NCBI RefSeq assembly: GCF_024701975.1
Contig: NZ_JANLNM010000001.1
Span: forward strand, 1 to 64,000
DNA length: 64,000 bases
Source: Variovorax sp. ZS18.2.2
Lineage (GTDB): Bacteria > Pseudomonadota > Gammaproteobacteria > Burkholderiales > Burkholderiaceae_C
Direction: 5' to 3'
Below are positions 58,329 through 64,000 of the stretch, in pieces. Below the pieces are notes generated by a model, which saw nothing but the letters and a program-made list of their open reading frames with translations, was not told the DNA's origin and made no database searches. Numbering within the stretch: position 1 is the stretch's first letter; the number at the start of each line of letters is the position of its first letter. Made by a program: the position numbers and the translations under genes.

Positions 58329-59125
58329 TGATCCGCCGCGCCTTTGCCGACCTGTCGGTAGGGCAGGTGCACTACGCAATATGCGGCGATGCGGATGCAC
58401 CGGCCGTATTGTTGATGCACCAGTCGCCGCGCAGCTGGGCCGAGTACCGTGAAGTGCTTCCGCTGATCGGCGCGCGTTACCGCGCTATCGCGATGGACAC
58501 CGCGGGCTTCGGCGATTCTTCGGACGGCGGCGTGCCCGCGAGCATCGAACAATGGGCGCGCGTGGCGTGCGAACTGCTCGATGCGCTGGGCATCCAACAG
58601 GCCGATGTTGTGGGCCATCACACGGGCGGCGTCGTCGCAATCGAACTGGCTGCCGCATTTCCGAACCGCGTGCGCGGTCTGGTGCTGTCGTCCACGCCAT
58701 ACACAGACGAGCCCTTTCGCATCGCGCGCGCCCAGCGACCGCCCATCGACGAGGTCACGCCGAGCGAAGACGGAAGCCATCTCGCCGCGCTGTGGCAAAA
58801 GCGCCAGGGCTTCTATCCGGCAGGTCGCCCCGAGTTGCTCGAAGCCTTCGTGCTCGATGCGTTGAAGGTCGGCCATCGCGTGGAAGAGGGGCACCGCGCC
58901 GTTGCGTCCTACCGCATGGAAGACCGCATCGGCCGCGTGACGCAACCCGCACTCCTCATCCGCGCCACCGATGATCCGTTTGCCGCACCGCATGCGGCCG
59001 AGCTGCAGCACCGTCTGCCGCAAGCGCGCATCGTCGATATCGAAGGGGGCATGGTGCCGTTGCCGGACCAGATGCCCGAAGCCTTCGCACAGACCGTACT
59101 CGATTTTCTTTCGACGCTGCCATGA
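58325..59125 (+). CDS. Alpha/beta-hydrolase-fold protein with atypical active site
   Basis: 266 residues (MMIRRAFADLSVGQVHYAI). The fold is clear: LLMHQSPRSWAEY (oxyanion region), MDTAGFGDS and the elbow VVGHHTGGVVAIELA. At the nucleophile position of the elbow (residues 97-101, GHHTG) a His replaces Ser, Cys or Asp. The C-terminal catalytic His is also replaced: the GGM-VPLPDQMPEAF segment has Met where GGH is usual. The Asp in RATDDPFA remains. It may be a non-hydrolytic member. It overlaps both flanking genes. Confidence 0.85.
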   Translation: MMIRRAFADLSVGQVHYAICGDADAPAVLLMHQSPRSWAEYREVLPLIGARYRAIAMDTAGFGDSSDGGVPASIEQWARVACELLDALGIQQADVVGHHTGGVVAIELAAAFPNRVRGLVLSSTPYTDEPFRIARAQRPPIDEVTPSEDGSHLAALWQKRQGFYPAGRPELLEAFVLDALKVGHRVEEGHRAVASYRMEDRIGRVTQPALLIRATDDPFAAPHAAELQHRLPQARIVDIEGGMVPLPDQMPEAFAQTVLDFLSTLP

Positions 59126-59997
59126 AAGCCATCCGCATCCACGGTTTCGATGCAGTGCCCGTGCTGGAGGAGGTGGCCGATCCCGTCGCGCGCCCCGGCC
59201 GCACCATCGTCCGCATGCAGGCCGCCACGGTTGGCCATATCGACCGCACCGTGTGGCGAGGCAGTTTCCTGCGGCATCCACCGTTGCCCTATACGCCGGG
59301 CGTGGAGGCCGCGGGCATCGTTCTCGCGAGCGGGCGTTACGAGGTCGGACAGCGCGTGTGGCTGCGCGGCAGCGGCCTGGGTACGCTGTTCGACGGCACC
59401 TGGTGCGAGCAGATCGACGCGCCTGACGAAGCGCTCGGTCTCTTGCCCGATGCGGTGCCGATGGCGCTCGGCGCTGCGTTCTTCTCGCCCACTACATCGG
59501 CATGGGTGGCGTTGCACGAGGTCGCGAAGTTGCAAGCTGGAGAACAAGTCCTGGTGACGGGTGCGAGCGGCGCGGTGGGTTCGCTCGTGATGCAACTTGC
59601 GCGCGATGCAGGGTGCGTGGTGACGCCGGTCGATCCGAACACCGCACCCGCCGCTGCCAGCGCCGACCTGCTCATCGACACGGTCGGCGGCCACGTCCTT
59701 GCAGCGTCTCTGCCCGCCGTGCGGCCCGGCGGTCGCGCCGTGCTGATCGGCTACACAGCCGGCCCCACGCTGCAACTCGACATCGCGCACTTCCTGCAGC
59801 GAGACGTGGCGCTGATGCCGCTCAATATGTTCAGGCGGGAGGCCGAGGGCCGTGCCGCCGCGCCCGAGTTGCTCGCGCGATTGGCCGATGGCCGTTTGCA
59901 TCTCGATGTGCAGAGCTTTGCACTGGCTGACGCCGCCATCGCACTCGATTGGATCGCGCAGCGCGGACATCGCGGCCGCGCGGTGCTCGTGCCCTAA
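59122..59997 (+). CDS. MDR-superfamily (zinc-type/quinone) oxidoreductase
   Basis: 291 residues, starting MKAIRIHGFDAVPVLEEVADPVARPGRTIV. The GroES-like half includes YTPGVEAAGIVLASG; the nucleotide half has VLVTGASGAVGSLVMQLARDAG, using an AxxGxxG variant of the NADP motif. No structural-zinc cysteines are visible, so it is closer to quinone reductases. It is shorter than typical (about 320-340). Last gene of the overlapping set; convergent with the MarR gene 6 bp away. Confidence 0.88.
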   Translation: MKAIRIHGFDAVPVLEEVADPVARPGRTIVRMQAATVGHIDRTVWRGSFLRHPPLPYTPGVEAAGIVLASGRYEVGQRVWLRGSGLGTLFDGTWCEQIDAPDEALGLLPDAVPMALGAAFFSPTTSAWVALHEVAKLQAGEQVLVTGASGAVGSLVMQLARDAGCVVTPVDPNTAPAAASADLLIDTVGGHVLAASLPAVRPGGRAVLIGYTAGPTLQLDIAHFLQRDVALMPLNMFRREAEGRAAAPELLARLADGRLHLDVQSFALADAAIALDWIAQRGHRGRAVLVP

Positions 59998-60003
59998 GCT
60001 GCC

Positions 60004-60486
60004 TCAGTCTTCTTCTGGTTCCTCGAGCGGCACATGCACGTGCAGTTCGATCATTCTTCGCAGCGTCTGCTTGAGCTCTTCGGCCCGCCGCAGGCCGAAG
60101 GGTTCGAGTACGCGCCGCTCGTGCTCGCGCGCCAGTTCCATCAGGTGCTCGACGGCCTTCAGGCCCTTGCGTGTGATGCGCACCAGCGTGATGCGGCGAT
60201 CACTTTCGTGGGGCAGGCGCTCCACCTGTCCGCGCGATTCCATGCGGTCGAGAAGGCGCGTCACCGTCGGCTGCTTGGTCACGGTCACCTGCGCGAGCTG
60301 GCCGATGCTGATCGGCTCGCTGCCTGCGAGCGACGCCATCACGCGCCACTCCGACACCGAGAAGCCTTGCTGTCGCGCCACCTCGTGGAACTCCGACGAG
60401 ATCAGCTGGCTGGCCTGCGCCAGCAGCGCCGGCAGGTAGTCGTCGACAAAGCGATGCGATTCGGTGGGTTGCTCTTGTTCAGCCAT
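60004..60486 (-). CDS. MarR-family regulator
   Basis: 160 residues. Winged helix: FSVSEWRVMASLAGSEPISIGQLAQVTVTKQPTVTRLLDRMESRGQVERLPHESDRRITLVRITRKGLKAVEHL. It is divergent from iorA across an AT-rich gap and likely represses it in response to an aromatic ligand, and possibly the overlapping four-gene set behind it. Confidence 0.9.
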   Translation of the reverse strand: MAEQEQPTESHRFVDDYLPALLAQASQLISSEFHEVARQQGFSVSEWRVMASLAGSEPISIGQLAQVTVTKQPTVTRLLDRMESRGQVERLPHESDRRITLVRITRKGLKAVEHLMELAREHERRVLEPFGLRRAEELKQTLRRMIELHVHVPLEEPEED

Positions 60487-60645
60487 GAAGGCACCTCGCT
60501 TCCAGACACGTCAAACCAGCCGTGGGCACGCCGCTTGCATGTCTAGGGTAATTCATGATTGTGGATACATTCATTTGTCAACATTATAGAAAGCGTGATG
60601 TGGCACCTGAAGCGCATCCTCCCACGAGAAAGAAGAAGGACCCAC
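60487..60645. promoter_or_regulatory. AT-rich divergent control region (MarR gene / iorA)
   Basis: The ~160-bp gap contrasts with GC-rich neighbours. It has TTGTCA (60575-60580) and TTGTGG (60559-60564), and direct ATTCAT copies (60551 and 60569). The overall shape fits a MarR operator with two promoters, but no perfect palindrome is visible. Confidence 0.5.
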
Positions 60646-62838
60646 ATGGCTGAGCGTTCGTTCGTCGAAGAAGTCAAGAAGCTGCGGCTTTCCGGCGGAG
60701 ATGTATTTCGTGGCGAGGGCATTCTGGCGGTCACCAAGGCCTTGCTCGAATCGGGAGTTTCCTATGTGGCCGGGTACCAAGGGGCACCCATCTCACACCT
60801 GATGGACGTGCTGGCCGATGCGCAGGACATCCTCGCCGAGCAGGGCATCCGCTTCGAGAACAGCGCGAGCGAAGCCACCGCCGCCGCCACGCTCGCGGCA
60901 TCGGTTAACTACCCGCTGCGCGGCGCCGTCACCTTCAAGGCGACCGTGGGCACCAACGTCGCATCCGATGCGCTGGCCAACCTCGCCTCGGGCGGTGTGA
61001 CCGGCGGCGCGCTCATCATCGTGGGTGAGGACTACGGCGAAGGCTCGTCGATCATGCAGGAGCGCAGCCATGCGTTCGCGATGAAGTCGCAGATCTGGCT
61101 GCTCGATCCGCGCCCCAACTTGCCGAGCATCGTCGATGCAGTGAAGACGGGCTTCGATCTCTCCGAGGCCAGCAACACGCCCGTGATGCTGCAGCTGCGC
61201 ATCCGCGCCTGCCACGTGCATGGCCACTTCATCGCCGGCGACAACAAGCGCGCGAAGTTCACGCTGCAGGAGGCGTTGGAGAACCCGCAGCGCGACGTCA
61301 GCCGCATCGTGCTGCCGCCCGCGAGCTTTGTGCACGAGCAGGAAAAAGTGAAGGACCGCTGGCCCGCCGCGGTGCGCTTCATCGAAGAGCGCCGGCTCAA
61401 CGAGTTCTTCTCCGAAGACGCTGACGACATCGGCATCATCGTGCAGGGCGGCAGCTACAACACGCTGCTGCGTGCACTCGAGCGGCTCGACCTTGCTGAC
61501 GTGTATGGCAACACCAAGGTGCCGCTCTACGTGATGAATGTGGCCTACCCCGTCATCGAGAGCGAAGTCATCCGCTTCTGCGAAGGCAAGCGCGCGGTGC
61601 TGATCGTGGAAGAGGGGCAGCCCAATTTCGTCGAGCAGAACCTCGCGACCATCCTGCGCCAGGCCGGCTCGACCGCGGCGCTGCACGGCAAGGACATGCT
61701 GCCTGTCGCTGGCGAATACACATCGTCCGAACTGCTGAAGGGCGCGCGCACTTTCTGCGAGCGCTATGAACGCCTCGCGCCCCTGCCGGTGCCCGTACCG
61801 GTGCGCAAGGTGATCCAGCTCAAGGAGGTGGCCGCCATCGGCGTCGATGCCGCGCTCGAGCCGGCCATGCCATCCTCGGCACTCGGCGATGTCGTGCATG
61901 CACGCCCACCGGGCTTCTGCACCGGCTGCCCCGAGCGCCCGATCTTCAGCGCGATGAAGCTGGTCGAGCGCGAGCTCGGCGCACACCACGTCAGCGCCGA
62001 TATCGGCTGTCACCTCTTCTCCATCCTGCCGCCCTTCAACATCGGCAACACCACCATGGGCTATGGCCTCGGCGGCGCGGGCGCTTCGGCGCTGAATGCG
62101 CCGGCCGGCAAGCGCGCGATCTCGATGATGGGCGACGGCGGCTTCTGGCACAACGGCCTCACCAGCGGCGTGGCGAATTCGGTCTTCAACAAGAGCGACA
62201 ACCTCACCATCGTCGTCGACAACAACTACACCTCGGCCACCGGCGGGCAGGACATCCTCTCGTCCAACGCCGTCAACAAGACGCGCAGCACCGGCCACGA
62301 GATCGAACGCGCCGTGCGCGGTGTGGGCGTGGAGTGGGTGAAGACGCTGCGCCGCACCTACGATGTCGCCGGCATGCGCGATGCGCTGAAAGAAGCGCTC
62401 ACCACCACGAAGAAGGGACCCAAGGTCCTGATCGCGCAGTCGGAATGCATGCTCAACAAGCAGCGCCGCGAGAAGCCGCTGGTGCGCAAGGCCATCGCCG
62501 ATGGCAAGCGCATGGTGCGCGAGAAGTTCGGCGTCGATTCCGACACCTGCACCGGCGACCACTCGTGCATCCGCCTGTCGGGCTGCCCGTCGCTCTCCAT
62601 CAAGCCCAACCCCGATCCGCTGCGTACCGACCCGGTCGCGACCGTGCTCGACAGCTGCGTGGGCTGCGGTGTGTGCGGCGAGGTCTCGCATGCGGCGGTG
62701 CTGTGCCCCTCGTTCTACAAGGCGCAGATCGTGAGCAACCCCACCGGCTGGGACAAGCTGCGCGAGCGCGTGCGTTCCGCCGTCATCGGCTGGCTGCAGC
62801 GCGGCGAGGCGCGCCGCCGCGAAGCCTATGCCTTCTGA
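60646..62838 (+). CDS. iorA: Indolepyruvate ferredoxin oxidoreductase alpha subunit
   Basis: A 730-residue TPP and Fe-S enzyme that oxidatively decarboxylates aryl pyruvates (indolepyruvate, phenylpyruvate) to aryl-acetyl-CoA. ATG 60646 follows AGAAGGA. Pyrimidine half: YVAGYQGAPISHLMD. TPP/Mg half: GDGGFWHNGLTSGVANSVFNK with DNNYTSATGGQD. Ferredoxin domain at the C-terminus: TCTGDHSCIRLSGCPSL and SCVGCGVCGEVSHAAVLCPSF. The beta subunit follows 4 bp later. The MarR gene is divergent. Confidence 0.93.
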   Translation: MAERSFVEEVKKLRLSGGDVFRGEGILAVTKALLESGVSYVAGYQGAPISHLMDVLADAQDILAEQGIRFENSASEATAAATLAASVNYPLRGAVTFKATVGTNVASDALANLASGGVTGGALIIVGEDYGEGSSIMQERSHAFAMKSQIWLLDPRPNLPSIVDAVKTGFDLSEASNTPVMLQLRIRACHVHGHFIAGDNKRAKFTLQEALENPQRDVSRIVLPPASFVHEQEKVKDRWPAAVRFIEERRLNEFFSEDADDIGIIVQGGSYNTLLRALERLDLADVYGNTKVPLYVMNVAYPVIESEVIRFCEGKRAVLIVEEGQPNFVEQNLATILRQAGSTAALHGKDMLPVAGEYTSSELLKGARTFCERYERLAPLPVPVPVRKVIQLKEVAAIGVDAALEPAMPSSALGDVVHARPPGFCTGCPERPIFSAMKLVERELGAHHVSADIGCHLFSILPPFNIGNTTMGYGLGGAGASALNAPAGKRAISMMGDGGFWHNGLTSGVANSVFNKSDNLTIVVDNNYTSATGGQDILSSNAVNKTRSTGHEIERAVRGVGVEWVKTLRRTYDVAGMRDALKEALTTTKKGPKVLIAQSECMLNKQRREKPLVRKAIADGKRMVREKFGVDSDTCTGDHSCIRLSGCPSLSIKPNPDPLRTDPVATVLDSCVGCGVCGEVSHAAVLCPSFYKAQIVSNPTGWDKLRERVRSAVIGWLQRGEARRREAYAF

Positions 62839-62842
62839 AGCG

Positions 62843-64000
62843 ATGACGAGCATCAAGGCGCAACCGATCAAGATCGCGATCCTCGCCATGGGCGGGGAGG
62901 GCGGCGGCGTGCTGGCCGACTGGATCGTCGACATGGGCGAAGCGAATGGCTATGTCGCGCAGACCACCTCGGTACCAGGCGTGGCCCAGCGCACCGGCGC
63001 AACCATCTACTACGTCGAGCTGTATCCGATCGCGCAAGCCGATGCAGATGGCGGCCGGCCCGTGCTGGCGCTGATGCCGCTGCCGGGCGACGTCGATGTG
63101 GTGCTGGCATCGGAACTGATGGAGGCCGGCCGTGCAGTGCAACGCGGGCTGGTCACGAACGACCGCACCACGCTCATCGCTTCCACGCACCGCGTGTTCT
63201 CCATCGCGGAGAAGAGTGCGCTGGGTGATGGCCGCGTCGACAGCGCGCAATTGCTCGCGCACACCGCCAAAGCTGCCAAGCGCTTCATCCGCTTCGACAT
63301 GGCGCAAGCCGCCGAAGCATCGGGCAGCGTGATCAGCGCCGTGCTCTTCGGCGCGCTGGCGGGTTCGGGCGTGCTGCCGTTCAGCCGCGCGCAGTTCGAA
63401 GCGACCGTCGAGCGCGGCGGCGTCGGCGTGAAGCCCAGCCTGAGGGCCTTCGGCGACGCATTCGCCCGCGCGCAGGCCGGCGACGATGGCGAGACACCGT
63501 CTGAAGCCGCTGCGGCCGTGCCAACGCCACAGCCCCGTCACCCGGCCGTGCGCGCACTGGTCGAACGCGTGCAGCACAGCTTTCCGCTCGCCGCGCAAGA
63601 CTTCCTGCTCGAAGGCGTGCGCCGCCTCATCGACTACCAGGACGTGGCCTATGCCGGCCTGTACCTGGACCGGGTGGCCGTCATCGCGGCCTTGCCGAAC
63701 GGCGGCGACCACCGGCTACTGCGCGAAACCGCACGGCATCTCGCGCTCTGGATGTCCTACGAAGACACCGCCCGCGTGGCCGCCCTCAAGACCCGTGCCA
63801 CCCGTTTCGAGCGCGTGCGCGGCGAGGCCCGCGTGCAGCCGGGCCAGGTGCTCGCCATCAACGAATATATGCATCCGCGCCTGCAGGAAATCTGCGAAAC
63901 GCTGCCCGGCGGCATCGGCCGCTGGCTCATGAACTCCACGCTGCCGAAGAAGCTCGTCGAGCGCTTCACGCAGAACGGCCGCGTGATCCGGACCAGCTCG
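62843..64000 (+). CDS. iorB: Indolepyruvate oxidoreductase beta subunit, C-terminally truncated by window end
   Basis: 386 codons are visible without a stop. ATG 62843 is likely (ATG 62828 in frame would overlap iorA). The N-terminal ~200 residues form the gamma/beta domain (ILAMGGEGGGVLADWIVDMGEANGYVAQTTSVPGVAQRTGATIYYVEL). After an Ala/Pro linker comes a helical region (HPAVRALVERVQHSFPLAAQDFLLEGVRRLIDYQD) consistent with the DUF6537 extension of the long aerobic IorB type. Confidence 0.9.
   Translation, partial: MTSIKAQPIKIAILAMGGEGGGVLADWIVDMGEANGYVAQTTSVPGVAQRTGATIYYVELYPIAQADADGGRPVLALMPLPGDVDVVLASELMEAGRAVQRGLVTNDRTTLIASTHRVFSIAEKSALGDGRVDSAQLLAHTAKAAKRFIRFDMAQAAEASGSVISAVLFGALAGSGVLPFSRAQFEATVERGGVGVKPSLRAFGDAFARAQAGDDGETPSEAAAAVPTPQPRHPAVRALVERVQHSFPLAAQDFLLEGVRRLIDYQDVAYAGLYLDRVAVIAALPNGGDHRLLRETARHLALWMSYEDTARVAALKTRATRFERVRGEARVQPGQVLAINEYMHPRLQEICETLPGGIGRWLMNSTLPKKLVERFTQNGRVIRTSS

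Overview
The window is GC-rich bacterial chromosome, densely packed with 57 protein-coding genes (one truncated at each end) and many ATGA/GTGA start-stop overlaps. Gene content and order suggest Burkholderiales, family Comamonadaceae, most likely Variovorax or a close relative; this placement is inferred from protein character, not from a database search. Diagnostic features are the kynBUA order, the purM / AI-2E permease / hda / pcnB / folK neighbourhood, rpsP-rimM-trmD-rplS, and an aerobic two-subunit indolepyruvate oxidoreductase. No rRNA, tRNA, CRISPR array or prophage was seen, and no stretch longer than 300 bp lacks a gene or a described feature.

Layout. 1-7.4 kb: the C-terminal part of a giant Ser/Thr-rich trimeric autotransporter adhesin, followed by two overlapping paralogues of a DUF2827-like family and a small exported protein; I propose these as a surface-adhesin modification cassette. 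7.5-14.6 kb: FadE-type acyl-CoA dehydrogenase, an XRE regulator divergent from a small membrane protein, aconitase A and a YfcE-like phosphodiesterase. 14.6-18.6 kb: feoAB iron uptake with a candidate Fur box, a Cys-rich membrane protein, a 161-bp inverted-repeat element and a FAD monooxygenase. 18.6-21.5 kb: a candidate retron made of a retron-type reverse transcriptase, an upstream structured RNA with a 13-nt a1/a2-like inverted repeat, and a downstream SMI1/KNR4-ankyrin protein. 21.5-27.5 kb: kynurenine pathway (kynBUA), a YkgJ-like protein and argFD. 27.5-31 kb: rpsT, murJ, sirB1-like and a VOC protein.

31-36.4 kb: two YCII (DGPF) proteins and an ECF42-like sigma factor with a SUMF1-fold lipoprotein-like exported protein between them, then a three-gene operon of a cysteine hydrolase, a DJ-1/PfpI protein and a GlxA-type AraC regulator. 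36.5-44.3 kb: housekeeping purM, hda, pcnB, folK, a TRIC-type channel, and a DUF47-Pit phosphate transport pair. 44.3-56.1 kb: TM2 protein, GNAT, ribosomal and tRNA maturation genes (rpsP, rimM, trmD, rplS), NUDIX, CobD-like, hisC, rsgA, pterin dehydratase, M48 protease, orn and a cold-shock-like DEAD-box helicase with a long leader. 56.2-64 kb: four tightly overlapping genes of an undefined catabolic route (opine-dehydrogenase fold, 3-hydroxyacyl-CoA dehydrogenase, an atypical alpha/beta hydrolase, MDR oxidoreductase), a MarR regulator, and divergent iorA-iorB.

The strongest unusual signals are the candidate retron at 18.6-21.5 kb and the adhesin plus DUF2827 pair at 1-6.7 kb. A GC-rich -10 element reading roughly TATAATCGCRGGCT recurs before rpsT, rpsP, rplS and the helicase gene.
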